A DNA stretch of 64,000 bases from JAFDCJ01 sp964527835 (lineage in GTDB: Bacteria; Desulfobacterota; Desulfobacteria; Desulfobacterales; JAFDCJ01): contig CAZGNV010000003.1 of assembly GCA_964527835.1 (NCBI GenBank), forward strand, positions 79,722-143,721. Reading direction: 5' to 3'. Shown here piece by piece: positions 49,617 to 58,032 of this stretch. Positions within the stretch are counted from its first letter, which is position 1. The number at the start of each line of letters is the position of its first letter. The notes below the pieces were generated by a model, which saw nothing but the letters and a program-made list of their open reading frames with translations, searched no databases and was not told the origin of the DNA. The translations under genes and the position numbers were made by a program.

Positions 49617-50107
49617 CTGCTTGGCGGTGAGGCGCTGTGGTGTGAAGTGCGGGTAAGACAGATTTTTCGGATTCCCGCGTAGCTAGTCACATGCAAACTC
49701 ATGATGAACAGCACGATGTCCCGCAAAAGTGAAAACCAGGCAGATGGTGGATCACCCGTTCGGCTGAAAGAAAAACAGCCGCAATCGAATTGGTGACCGC
49801 GAACAAGGTTAATCGTCAGGGCCGCGATAAAGGCCAGCATTGTGACGCTGATTATCAGGGAGGCTGCCCTGGGGAAGATGCCCAAGATCAGAGCCAGACC
49901 GGAAACCAGCTCGATGAAGGGCAGTATAATGGCGATCAGGTTGATCAAAACAGCCGGAAACAGATCATAGCCATAGATAATTTTGGCAAAATCGGCCGGT
50001 GCAAGAATCTTGTGGATACTGGCATAGATGAATGTCAGCCCTATAATCCAGCGGGCCGCCAGTTCCACCCAGCTGTTGGTGATGATGAATTTGAGCAGTT
50101 TATTCAA
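49598..50107 (-). CDS. DoxX/MauE-like membrane protein
   Basis: A 169-residue protein with four membrane helices (ELAARWIIGLTFIYASIHKI, VLINLIAIILPFIELVSGLA, SLIISVTMLAFIAALTINLV, LLRDIVLFIMSLHVTSY) and the DoxX/MauE pattern. A Cys pair FDCGCFS lies after helix three. MauE-type proteins help form disulphides or quinol redox partners. It starts at TTG 50107, overlapping the rhodanese stop by 8 bp, and is the last gene of the ArsR-CadA operon. Confidence 0.85.
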   Translation of the reverse strand: MNKLLKFIITNSWVELAARWIIGLTFIYASIHKILAPADFAKIIYGYDLFPAVLINLIAIILPFIELVSGLALILGIFPRAASLIISVTMLAFIAALTINLVRGHQFDCGCFSFSRTGDPPSAWFSLLRDIVLFIMSLHVTSYAGIRKICLTRTSHHSASPPSSQVLTG

Positions 50108-50588
50108 CCGGATATCCCTCCGCCTCCCAACCTGGAAACCCGTCGATAAACACCCTCACGTTGACAAATCCCGACTCTAACAGAAGCTGGGCCAGGTTGT
50201 GGCTGTCCTCGCAGGTTCTCCCCGAGCAATAGGTGACAATGGGCTGTTTGGGCGAATATTTGCTCATAAAAGAGTCGATCCGCTCATCAAACAGCCCCAC
50301 CGGCAATGATACGGCCCCGGGGATATGGCCCTGGGCATAATTTTCACGCGTTCGGGCATCGACGAACAGGGCCGTTTTGGAATCAAAAATTTTGCGAGCC
50401 GTCCTGACATCGTCGATTTCCAGCTTGTCCATGACAACATCGTTTTTGGCTTTGGCGCTAATCACACCTTTTGAAGTGTCCCAGCGGCCTACCAGCGCAA
50501 TGCCGGCAGGAGAGAAAAAATTGACGACCATCCCGATGCAGACAGCCAATCCCGTTAAAATGGTTGTTTCTTTTGCTAATTTTTTCAT
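50100..50588 (-). CDS. Exported rhodanese-like sulfurtransferase
   Basis: A 162-residue protein starting at ATG 50588 (ATGA overlap with the ATPase stop). An N-terminal helix (TTILTGLAVCIGMVVNFF) exports or anchors it. The rhodanese domain includes TALFVDARTRENYAQGHIPG and the active-site loop IVTYCSGRTCEDS with the catalytic Cys. It ends FIDGFPGWEAEGYPVE. Contrast with 47598, where the same positions are UGA. Coupling to a Zn/Cd ATPase suggests a role in thiol or metal stress. Confidence 0.9.
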   Translation of the reverse strand: MKKLAKETTILTGLAVCIGMVVNFFSPAGIALVGRWDTSKGVISAKAKNDVVMDKLEIDDVRTARKIFDSKTALFVDARTRENYAQGHIPGAVSLPVGLFDERIDSFMSKYSPKQPIVTYCSGRTCEDSHNLAQLLLESGFVNVRVFIDGFPGWEAEGYPVE

Positions 50589-52561
50589 TTCATAACCCGC
50601 GTGGCATTTAAGATGGCCAACAGGGCGACCCCGACATCGGCAAACACAGCCTCCCACATGGTAGCAATCCCAAAGGCCCCCAGGACTAAAAACACGCCTT
50701 TGACACCCAGGGCAAAGAAGATATTCTGCCAAACGATGAGCCGGGTCTTGCGGGCGATGGTTACCGCCAATGGAATCCTGGCCGGATCATCACTCATTAG
50801 AACGATGTCGGCTGCCTCGATGGCCGCATCAGATCCCAGGGCCCCCATGGCAATGCCCACATCAGAGCGGATGATAACGGGTGCGTCATTGATGCCGTCG
50901 CCAACAAAGGCCGTCAAGCCCTGAGCATCTGCGGTCTTTGCCATCATGGATTCAACTGCGGCCACTTTTTCGTGAGGCAGAAGTTCGGCATAGTATTCGT
51001 CCAGATTCAGCTCCTTGGCAACCGATTCGGCCACCATTTGACTGTCGCCGGTGAGCATGATCTGTTTTTTGACACCCAAATCCCTGAGCCGGCTAATCGC
51101 TTCTTTGGCATCCGGCTTTATTTCGTCGGAAATTATAATATATCCAGCATAAGTGCCGTCAATGGCAACATGAACTACGGTACCTTTCACATCGCAAGTG
51201 TCATGCTCGATGGCCTCACGGTGCAGCAATTTATCGTTGCCTGCCAGAACTTGGCGGCCCTTGACGGTGGCTTTCACGCCTTGTCCGGAGATCTCTTCAT
51301 AGGCTTCAATGACTTTCTCATCGAGACTTTGGGTATAAGCACTGCGAATGGACTGCGCAATCGGGTGACTGGAATGAATTTCCGCCAGGGCGGCAAACTC
51401 CAGAAGCTCATCCTCGGAAAAACCGTTTCTGGTGATCACCGATGAAACACTGAAGACTCCCTTGGTTAATGTTCCGGTTTTATCCCAAATAACGGTATGC
51501 AGTTTGTTCAGGCCTTCCAGATAATTTGAGCCTTTTACTAAAACCCCGTGCTTGGAAGCCGAGCCGATGCCGCCGAAAAATCCCAGCGGTATCGAGATCA
51601 CCAAAGCACAAGGGCAGGAAATAACCAGAAAAATGAGAGCTTTGTATATCCATTCGGTAAAGGTTTCCTGATGGGCAAACATTTGGGTAAAGACGGGGAT
51701 ATTATATAAAAAGACAGGCCCAACGGCCATTGCGATGGCTGCAAAAACCACTGTCGGTGTATAAAATTTCGCGAATTTAGTGATAAATTTTTCTGTTGGA
51801 GCCTTTCTGGCAGAAGCGTGCTCAACCAGGTCTAAGATTTTGGATATCGTCGATTCACCGAATCGTTTCGTTACCCGAATGGTTAACAAACCGGTTTTGT
51901 TGATCATTCCAGACAGGATCTCAGCTTCCGCGCTTACATGGCGTGGAACGGACTCTCCGGTCAGGGCGGAGGTGTCAAGCATTGAGGAGCCATCAATGAC
52001 AATTCCATCAAGGGGTACTCTTTCTCCGGGTTTTACCAGAATGACATCACCGACAGATACCGAGTTCGGATCGATTTTTTTTGTTTCGCCATTGATTTGG
52101 ACATTGGCATAGTCGGGGCGTATTTCCATCAATGAGGCAATCGACCTTCGCGATCTGTTCAGAGCAATGTCCTGAAACAGTTCGCCGATTTTGAAAAACA
52201 GCATTACGGCAACTGCTTCCGGGTATTGTTTAATTGCGAAAGCCCCCAGGGTTGCTACCGTCATCAGAAAAAATTCATCAAAAATTCGGCCACGCAAAAT
52301 ATTTCTAAAGGCGCTGAAAATCACATCGCGGCCGATGATGATATAGCTTGTCAGAAAAAAAACAAATTCCCACAAAACCGGCAAATCCATTAAAAGGGCC
52401 GCCGCGTAAATGATACAGCCGGGGCCGAGAGTCAGCAGCTCTTTTTGGAGATTAAATTCTTCATCATGTTCGTGACCGGCATGACTGTGATCATGATCAC
52501 ATGTTGCGCATTCGGAATTAATGACGTTATGTACGGTTTCGAGGCCTGGTTTATCTGACAT
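50585..52561 (-). CDS. Zn/Cd/Pb-type P1B ATPase (CadA/ZntA-like)
   Basis: A 658-residue exporter. The cytoplasmic N-terminus has no HMA domain but a Cys/His-rich metal site (ECATCDHDHSHAGHEHDEE, residues ~17-35), as in many Zn-ATPases. The membrane motif is SCPCALVISIPLG, followed by phosphorylation site DKTGTLT, the HP motif SSHPIAQ, and MLTGDS and GDGINDAPVI; the last helix has the Asp expected for Zn/Cd selectivity (FADVGVAL). It exports divalent soft metals. The ArsR-type gene upstream and the palindrome at 53151 show control of the operon. Confidence 0.94.
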   Translation of the reverse strand: MSDKPGLETVHNVINSECATCDHDHSHAGHEHDEEFNLQKELLTLGPGCIIYAAALLMDLPVLWEFVFFLTSYIIIGRDVIFSAFRNILRGRIFDEFFLMTVATLGAFAIKQYPEAVAVMLFFKIGELFQDIALNRSRRSIASLMEIRPDYANVQINGETKKIDPNSVSVGDVILVKPGERVPLDGIVIDGSSMLDTSALTGESVPRHVSAEAEILSGMINKTGLLTIRVTKRFGESTISKILDLVEHASARKAPTEKFITKFAKFYTPTVVFAAIAMAVGPVFLYNIPVFTQMFAHQETFTEWIYKALIFLVISCPCALVISIPLGFFGGIGSASKHGVLVKGSNYLEGLNKLHTVIWDKTGTLTKGVFSVSSVITRNGFSEDELLEFAALAEIHSSHPIAQSIRSAYTQSLDEKVIEAYEEISGQGVKATVKGRQVLAGNDKLLHREAIEHDTCDVKGTVVHVAIDGTYAGYIIISDEIKPDAKEAISRLRDLGVKKQIMLTGDSQMVAESVAKELNLDEYYAELLPHEKVAAVESMMAKTADAQGLTAFVGDGINDAPVIIRSDVGIAMGALGSDAAIEAADIVLMSDDPARIPLAVTIARKTRLIVWQNIFFALGVKGVFLVLGAFGIATMWEAVFADVGVALLAILNATRVMK

Positions 52562-52570
52562 TCGGTCTCC

Positions 52571-52768
52571 TTATCTTGCTTGTGGAAACTGGTCGCGCAG
52601 CAGCCTCTGCCCATCGCTCAGGTTATGGCCGGCATCGGCCAGCAGGGCCTGTGGGCCGGCAAAGATGCCGAAAATCGCCTCAACCGCACCTAACCCTAGA
52701 TTGAGCGCCACGCTGGTGGCAAACGCACGGTTGTAATTGGCCGGGCCGTGTTGATGATGGTGGGCCAT
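52571..52768 (-). pseudogene. N-terminal fragment of a CDF (CzcD/ZitB-like) metal exporter
   Basis: A 65-codon frame with a good ribosome site. It starts like CDF exporters: His-rich MAHHHQHGPANYNRAF, then VALNLGLGAVEAIFGIFAG and the metal-site motif LADAGHNLSD (HxxxD). Immediately after this the sequence turns to unrelated residues and stops, so five of the six helices are missing. It lies between the ArsR-type gene and the CadA-type ATPase; the ATPase may have replaced the exporter in the operon. Confidence 0.82.
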
Positions 52769-52789
52769 TTATCATTTCCTGTTGATTTT

Positions 52790-53137
52790 TCAGTGCTCGA
52801 CCGCATGCTTCAGGCTGTTGCGGATCAGGTCCCGGACATGGTCGTCATCGAGCTGGTAGTAAACGATTTTGCCTTCGCGACGGTTGCGGACCACCCGCAG
52901 GTTGCGCAAAATCCTGAGCTGGTGGGATACCGCCGATTCGGAAAGCCCGCAGATCACCGACAGGTCGCAGACACACAGCTGGGCGTACAGCAGGGCGGTG
53001 ACGATTTTCAGACGCGTGGGCTCTCCCAGGACCTTGAAAATGCCGGCGACATCATCGATAACCGCCGGTTCCGGAAATCGCTTGAACGCATATTCGACCT
53101 GGTCTTTATGGATACATTTGTCCTGGCATAAATCCAT
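52790..53137 (-). CDS. ArsR/SmtB-family metal-sensing repressor (CadC-like)
   Basis: A 115-residue regulator starting at ATG 53137. It has a winged helix-turn-helix (LGEPTRLKIVTALLYAQ, CGLSESAVSHQLRILRNL) with the CadC-type alpha3 metal motif LCVCDL and an N-terminal Cys pair CQDKC that could complete a soft-metal site. The end carries His residues (LKHAVEH) in the alpha5 zinc position. It represses at the palindrome just upstream of its own start and is released by Zn, Cd or Pb. Good ribosome site (GAGGTATTGATAA). Confidence 0.93.
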   Translation of the reverse strand: MDLCQDKCIHKDQVEYAFKRFPEPAVIDDVAGIFKVLGEPTRLKIVTALLYAQLCVCDLSVICGLSESAVSHQLRILRNLRVVRNRREGKIVYYQLDDDHVRDLIRNSLKHAVEH

Positions 53138-53150
53138 TTATCAATACCTC

Positions 53151-53170
53151 ATTTGAACATATGTTCAAAT
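53151..53170. promoter_or_regulatory. SmtB/CadC-type operator
   Basis: ATTTGAACATATGTTCAAAT is a perfect 20-bp palindrome 13 bp before the repressor start codon, and matches the TGAACA-TGTTCA core of SmtB/ZiaR/CadC operators. Confidence 0.9.
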
Positions 53171-53358
53171 ATAACATCAAAAAGTTTTATTGTCAATAAA
53201 TAATTTCAGCGCCCCATCCGGGGCAAACTTGAACGCGGACTTGAAAAAGCAAGACAGGATGTCTACTGTATCTGGAAGATGAAATTGATGTCCAACTGTT
53301 TGAACATTTTTCCTGCGTACCGGCGCAAAAACAGGTTTCAAGCATCGAAGAGACTTCC

Positions 53359-55017
53359 ATGGATAGAGAGCCGGATAACAAAAAGCCCCTGCAGAAAAGA
53401 CTCAATTGCTGGGAAGTATTGCTGTGCGGCCGGGAGCCGGGGGGCAAAAACGCCGCCAAAGATGGTGTTTGTCCGGCGGCGGCCGATCAGTCCTTTGACG
53501 GCATCAATGCCGGAAAATGCGGCGGCCGGATCTGCTGGGCGGTGGCGGGAACCTTCTGCGGTGGGTGCGTACAGGGGACGTTTGCCGAAAAACGGTTTTC
53601 CTGTCTGCAATGCGATTTTTATCAAATGGTCCAGGAAGAAGAAGGGATGGCCGACCGCAAGACGAAATTTCTGCAATTTGTTGTCCGCGAAGACCGCAGT
53701 CCATTCTTCGAAAAAATGGGCTATCGGCATGTTAAAGCCGGCGAGCGTTTTGTGGTCCAGGGTGCGCTGGAAGACACGGCCTATATCATTCAGCGCGGAT
53801 CGTGCCTGGCAATCGTTGAAAAGGATGGCCAGCTGCACCCGGTGAATCATTACGGCGAGGGGGATATCGTTGGCGGGCTGGGGATTCTCACCGGCGAGCC
53901 GCGCCGGGCCCATGTTGAAGCCGAAACGGACATGGACCTGTGGATCATGACCCGCGCCCAGTTCGAAGCCATTACGGAAAAGGACCCGGCCCTGCTGGAA
54001 TTCATCACCGAGCTGGTGGCGGATCGGCTGGACAGCCGCCGACCCACCGCCTATCGAACCATCGGAAAATACGTGGCCACCGACATCATCGGCCGCGGTG
54101 CCTTCAGCATAGTTTACCGGGGCCGGCACACGGGGCTGAACATGCCGGTGGTGATCAAAATGATGCGCCACGATATGGCCCTGTACCCGGATTTTCTGGA
54201 CAGTTTCCGCAATGAGGCGCAAACCATTGCCGGTCTTGACCATGCGCATATTGTCAAGGTTTATGATTTCGAAGAACGTTACCGCACGCTGTTTATCATC
54301 ATGGAGTACGTGAAGGGAACCTCGCTGAAGGATATGATCCGCCGTCTGCGGACCCTGCCGCCGCCGCTGGCGGCCAGTTACCTTTTGCAGGTCGGATCCG
54401 CCCTGGCTTACGCCCATCAGCGCGGGATCATCCATCGCGACATCAACCCGTCCAATATCATCGTCCAGCCCAATGATCAGGTGAAAATTCTTGACTTCGG
54501 ATTGGCATGCCCCGCCGGTACGGAGGATTTTTCCAACACAGGCACGCTTTACTACATGGCCCCGGAACAAATCGACGGCCGGCCGGTGGATCCGAGGACC
54601 GATATCTATGCGCTGGGAATCACCGCCTATGAAATGCTGACCGGCAAACGGCCATTTGCGGAAGATGATCCAAAGGCATTGCTCGAGCGGCACCTTACCC
54701 ATGACATCCCGGACCCGGGGCACCTGGCGGCCGATATTCCAGAAGCGCTGCTAAGATTTGTCTTGAAGTCCGGGCGCTGCAATCCAGACCGGCGCTACCA
54801 GGATATGGCCCAGGCGATCGCCGACCTACAGTCGCTGGTGCAGGATGCCAGAGCGCCCGGAAAAGAATTAATATTCGGGGAAAAGAATATATCCACCCTG
54901 GTCGTCAGCCACCCGGTCAATAATCAACAGGCCCTTGCCCGCCTGGTGGAAGAGTTCAAAACAAAAGCCCGGGCCCTGGGAGCCGAGGTGAAATTAACCG
55001 ATTTCGAGGATTTCTAG
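53359..55017 (+). CDS. Fusion of a two-CW Cys-rich domain, cyclic-nucleotide-binding domain and Ser/Thr kinase
   Basis: A 552-residue soluble protein. Residues ~16-96 form a Cys-rich two-CW domain (NCWEVLLCGREPGG, GVCPAA, RICWAVAGTFCGG, CLQCDFYQMVQEEEG). Residues ~110-225 form a cNMP-binding (Crp-like) domain (FVVQGALEDTAYIIQRGSCL, GEGDIVGGLGILTGEPRRAH). The kinase follows from ~235 (GRGAFSIVYRG, VVIKMM, HRDINPSNIIV, LDFGLAC, YYMAPEQ) and a ~60-residue tail ends the protein. The catalytic loop has Asn where most kinases have Lys (HRDINPSN). A redox or nucleotide signal controlling phosphorylation is inferred. Weak ribosome site. Confidence 0.9.
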   Translation: MDREPDNKKPLQKRLNCWEVLLCGREPGGKNAAKDGVCPAAADQSFDGINAGKCGGRICWAVAGTFCGGCVQGTFAEKRFSCLQCDFYQMVQEEEGMADRKTKFLQFVVREDRSPFFEKMGYRHVKAGERFVVQGALEDTAYIIQRGSCLAIVEKDGQLHPVNHYGEGDIVGGLGILTGEPRRAHVEAETDMDLWIMTRAQFEAITEKDPALLEFITELVADRLDSRRPTAYRTIGKYVATDIIGRGAFSIVYRGRHTGLNMPVVIKMMRHDMALYPDFLDSFRNEAQTIAGLDHAHIVKVYDFEERYRTLFIIMEYVKGTSLKDMIRRLRTLPPPLAASYLLQVGSALAYAHQRGIIHRDINPSNIIVQPNDQVKILDFGLACPAGTEDFSNTGTLYYMAPEQIDGRPVDPRTDIYALGITAYEMLTGKRPFAEDDPKALLERHLTHDIPDPGHLAADIPEALLRFVLKSGRCNPDRRYQDMAQAIADLQSLVQDARAPGKELIFGEKNISTLVVSHPVNNQQALARLVEEFKTKARALGAEVKLTDFEDF

Positions 55018-55043
55018 GCTGGACAACTCGAAGGCGGATTGTT

Positions 55044-55859
55044 CTAGTGCCGGTTGATGGGATAGCGGCCCGGATCGCCGGTGAAGGGAAGGGCCAGCAG
55101 CCGCGGCAGGGTCAGCTTTGCGGGATCGCGAAACTGCGACAGGCCGATGGTCATGCCGTCATGGCCCCTGGCCGGCTGGGCCTGATAGGTGCCGAACAGG
55201 CGGTCCCAGCACGACAGGTTGAAGCCGTAGTTGCTGTTGGTCTCGCGGATGATCACCGAGTGGTGCACCCGGTGCATGTCGGGGGTGACCACCAAATATC
55301 GCAACCAGCGGTCAAACTGGAGGGGTAGTTTAATGTTGCCGTGGTTGAACATGGCCATGCCGTTTAAAATAATTTCGAATACCAGCACCGCCGCCACCGG
55401 AGGGCCCAGGGCAACGATCGCTGCCAGCTTGATGACCATTGAAAGACAGATTTCCAGGGGGTGAAACCGCAGCCCGGTGGTCAGGTCGTAGTCCAGGTCG
55501 GCATGGTGCATCATGTGCAGGCGCCACAGGGTGGGAACGGCATGAAACATCACGTGCTGCAGGTAAATCACGAAATCCAGCACGACGATGCCGATCGCCA
55601 GCTCCAGCCAGAAGGGCAGATCGATATTGTTTAACAGACCCCAGCCGCGTTGGCGGGCCGCCAGGGCCATGCCGGTGGCCGCAACGGGAAACACGGCGTG
55701 CACCAGCAGGGGGTTGATCACCGTGATGGCCAGGTTGGCAAACCAGCGGCTGCCTTTGGAGGTTGCCAGCGGGCGGCGCGGTGCCCGCAGCTCCCAGAGC
55801 GCCACGGCAATAAAGATCATCAGAAAAGATCCCAGGCGGACAGCCGTTTCATCGTTCAT
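55044..55859 (-). CDS. Sterol desaturase/fatty acid hydroxylase family membrane protein
   Basis: A 271-residue protein with about four helices and the family's di-iron histidine boxes: QHVMFHAVPTLWRLHMMHH, then LTTGLRFHPLE, and DMHRVHHSVIIRETNSNYG near the C-terminus. The family inserts oxygen or desaturates lipids. In an anaerobe it may serve during oxygen exposure. The start is ATG 55859 with GAGGAATATT; GTG 55871 is an alternative. It is convergent with the kinase fusion and its start overlaps the small gene upstream. Confidence 0.9.
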   Translation of the reverse strand: MNDETAVRLGSFLMIFIAVALWELRAPRRPLATSKGSRWFANLAITVINPLLVHAVFPVAATGMALAARQRGWGLLNNIDLPFWLELAIGIVVLDFVIYLQHVMFHAVPTLWRLHMMHHADLDYDLTTGLRFHPLEICLSMVIKLAAIVALGPPVAAVLVFEIILNGMAMFNHGNIKLPLQFDRWLRYLVVTPDMHRVHHSVIIRETNSNYGFNLSCWDRLFGTYQAQPARGHDGMTIGLSQFRDPAKLTLPRLLALPFTGDPGRYPINRH

Positions 55860-56025
55860 AATATTCCTCACTGATTGTTTCCGGCTTGTTTTGCGATATG
55901 CCGGATCCTTCCACGATCACATCTTCGTTGATCATAATTGCCGGAGCATTCGCTATTTTGAGGATTCTGCCACTGATGGTTGATGGTTTGCGTTTTTCAA
56001 TTTTTGGAATCGTTGATGTTACCAT
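55849..56025 (-). CDS. Possible small protein of unknown function
   Basis: A 58-codon frame from ATG 56025 with an AAAAAGG ribosome site, ending ten bases inside the hydroxylase start. The product (MVTSTIPKIEKRKPSTISG, then RILKIANAPAIMINEDVIVE) is polar with a short beta-like core. I recognise no family. Coding support rests on the ribosome site and the overlapping junction only. Confidence 0.4.
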   Translation of the reverse strand: MVTSTIPKIEKRKPSTISGRILKIANAPAIMINEDVIVEGSGISQNKPETISEEYYER

Positions 56026-56110
56026 ACTAAGGCCTTTTTCTTGAAGACCTAAATTGTTTGATGGGAACATCCATGAAATGAAATTGACAAGTAACCTGCA
56101 GCCCCCCATT

Positions 56111-56166
56111 TTTTTTTGCATACAAGCAAAAATATTTTAAATAAATTTTGCTTATATGCAAAAAAA
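56111..56166. repeat. Long inverted repeat abutting the promoter of the first DUF4143 ATPase
   Basis: The 21-base arms (56111-56131 and 56146-56166) pair with one mismatch around a 14-base AT-rich loop. The core is TTTTGCTTATATGCA. The right arm ends one base before the -35 element. Confidence 0.8.
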
Positions 56167-56167
56167 G

Positions 56168-56196
56168 TTGACATAATGTTTATAGAATGTCATAGT
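56168..56196 (+). promoter_or_regulatory. Sigma-70 promoter placing transcription start at the ATG
   Basis: TTGACA (56168-56173), 17-base spacer, CATAGT (56191-56196). The ATG at 56204 is only seven bases further, so the mRNA should be leaderless. Confidence 0.65.
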
Positions 56197-56203
56197 TTTT
56201 TAC

Positions 56204-57376
56204 ATGATAAAAGAAAGGTATTTAACAAAATTTGTTGTTGAAGACCTAGGCGAAAAAATGGTTTTTGTCGGCGGCCCAAGGCAGGTGGGCAAAACCACCC
56301 TTGCCCGGAAGCTGATTGCAAAGAAATTCGGCCAGTCAAGTTACTATAACTGGGATAGCAAAATTGACAGACGCAAGATTATGCAGTCCGTCTGGCCGGG
56401 TAGCGCCGATTTAATTATTCTTGATGAAATTCATAAGTATAAAAAATGGAAATCGTTCGTAAAGGGTGAATACGATACATTAAAGGGGAAATATCGATTC
56501 CTGATTACCGGCAGCGCCAGGCTTGACATATACCGCAAAGGTGGGGATTCAATGCTGGGCCGCTATCACTATTACCGCCTGCACCCCTTTTCCCTGGCCG
56601 AAGCGGCCGGAAAGGCCTCGATGCCGGAGGTTATGAAAGAGGTTCCCATTCCGGCCAACGGCGAAAAAGAAATATTTGATGCTTTGGATAAATTTGGTGG
56701 ATTCCCTGAACCTTTTATAAAGCAAAATACACGAACTCTTAGAAGGTGGCACAACGAAAAGACCGAAAGATTGTTCAGGGAAGATATCCGCGACATTGAG
56801 CCGGTTAGAGACATCGTCAGCATGCAGCTTCTCGGCGATATGCTCCCTGAAAGGGCAGGCTCCCTGTTATCCATTAATTCCTTAAGGGAAGATCTTGAGG
56901 TCAGCCATCGGGCTGTTTCCAGCTGGCTGAATATACTCGAATCTTTTTATTACTGCTTCAGACTCTATCCGTATGTGGGAAAGAATTTTCGATCGTTGAA
57001 AAAGGAAGCCAAACTCTATCTTTGGGACTGGTCGGAAATTAATGATGAGGCAACAAGATTTGAAAATTGCGTTGCATCTCATCTTTTGAAGCTTACCCAC
57101 TTTCTGCACGATTATGAGGGCTACAAAGCAAAGTTGTATTTTCTTAGAAGCGCTGAGAAAAAGGAAGTGGATTTTCTGCTCACTATTGACGAAAACCCCT
57201 GGTTGGCCCTTGAAACCAAAACGAACGAGACCAATGTTTCCCCTTCTTTGCATTACTTTAAAGAAAAGCTGAAAATCCCTTTCTGCTATCAGGTGGTTAA
57301 AAAAGCGAATATCGACATTTTCACTGAAGGTGTTCGCGTTGTTTCTGCAGACCGCTTCCTTGGCGGCTTGATTTAG
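56204..57376 (+). CDS. AAA ATPase with DUF4143-type C-terminal domain (first copy)
   Basis: A 390-residue protein. The N-terminal AAA_14 domain has Walker A GGPRQVGKTTLARKL (residues ~23-37), Walker B LIILDEIHKYKKW, and sensor-1-like TGSARLD. The middle has the family blocks GRYHYYRLHPFSLAEA and FGGFPEPFI. The C-terminal DUF4143 part includes a winged-helix-like segment (LREDLEVSHRAVSSWLNIL) and a restriction-nuclease-like end (EKKEVDFLLTIDENPWLALE then TKTN, giving D and ExK). The family is very common in bacteria and archaea and has no firm function. No ribosome site; the promoter suggests leaderless translation. AT-richer than its neighbours. Paralogue of 58501-59691. Confidence 0.9.
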   Translation: MIKERYLTKFVVEDLGEKMVFVGGPRQVGKTTLARKLIAKKFGQSSYYNWDSKIDRRKIMQSVWPGSADLIILDEIHKYKKWKSFVKGEYDTLKGKYRFLITGSARLDIYRKGGDSMLGRYHYYRLHPFSLAEAAGKASMPEVMKEVPIPANGEKEIFDALDKFGGFPEPFIKQNTRTLRRWHNEKTERLFREDIRDIEPVRDIVSMQLLGDMLPERAGSLLSINSLREDLEVSHRAVSSWLNILESFYYCFRLYPYVGKNFRSLKKEAKLYLWDWSEINDEATRFENCVASHLLKLTHFLHDYEGYKAKLYFLRSAEKKEVDFLLTIDENPWLALETKTNETNVSPSLHYFKEKLKIPFCYQVVKKANIDIFTEGVRVVSADRFLGGLI

Positions 57377-57413
57377 TCAGCAAGACCGTAATATACAATT
57401 CTGTCGTGTTCGG

Positions 57414-57880
57414 TTAGGAGTCTCTCTGGTAGATCATATAATGGCGAATCTGTTCGGCCGTCTTAGGACCCAACAAACATTCCATCAATAGAAACGCCAC
57501 TTCAAGAGAGGAACCGGGACCACTGCATGAAATGATCCGATCGTCCATTACGACCGGACCCTTTGTTACTTTGGCGCCGTTTTTCTTCAGCCGGCCGATG
57601 TTATCGTGGTTGCGGCTGTAAGGATAGGTCGTCGCTTGTTTTCCATTTAGAAGCCCGGCATCGGCAATGGGCAAAACGCCGACGCACATCGTGGCGATAT
57701 ACCCGCCATGTTGATGTATTTTGCGGGCGAGATGGTGGATCCGTTTACCGTAGGCTTCATCAAAACCATGGCTGTGAAAACCGCCGGGAAGCACCAGTGC
57801 CTGGTAATGTTCAGGGTTTACTTCGCTGGAAGCAAGATCCGGAGCGGTTTCAAGTCGTTCACGTGGCGCACGCTTCTTCA
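57414..57880 (-). pseudogene. DJ-1/PfpI-family protein lacking its N-terminus
   Basis: The frame reads as the last three quarters of a DJ-1/PfpI protein: EVNPEHYQALVLPGGFHSHG, then HGGYIATMCVGVLPIADAGL with the nucleophile Cys, then AKVTKGPVVMDDRIISCSGP and SSLEVAFLLME. The first ~45 residues, including the strand with the active-site Glu, are missing and are replaced by the end of a methyltransferase in another frame. No ribosome site or normal start is present, so it is probably dead. Confidence 0.75.
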
Positions 57881-58032
57881 GGATTTATTTCCAGCGGTTT
57901 TTTAGCCTTAAACAACGTGCCTCTGGTTTTCGGTGAGCTGTTGAATCCGGTTTGCGCTACCAGTTGAGCGTCTTCAAATCCGGTCTGCTGGAGGAGTGCC
58001 AGGAAATCCTTTTCCGGTATGGCCCCGCCCTC
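57859..58032 (-). pseudogene. C-terminal fragment of a SAM methyltransferase
   Basis: About 57 codons read IPEKDFLALLQQTGFEDAQL, then VAQTGFNSSPKTRGTLFKAK. This resembles the last ~50 residues of UbiE/ArsM-like methyltransferases. The catalytic domain is absent. It is in frame, across a TGA, with the unknown frame upstream, and overlaps the DJ-1 remnant. Confidence 0.65.

Noticed and set aside
53338..54723. 461-codon minus-strand frame opposite the two-CW/cNMP/kinase fusion
   Set aside because: Antisense shadow of a gene with three recognisable domains.
57563..57967. 134-codon plus-strand frame
   Set aside because: Opposite to the DJ-1 and methyltransferase remnants, whose similarity is clear; the plus frame resembles nothing.
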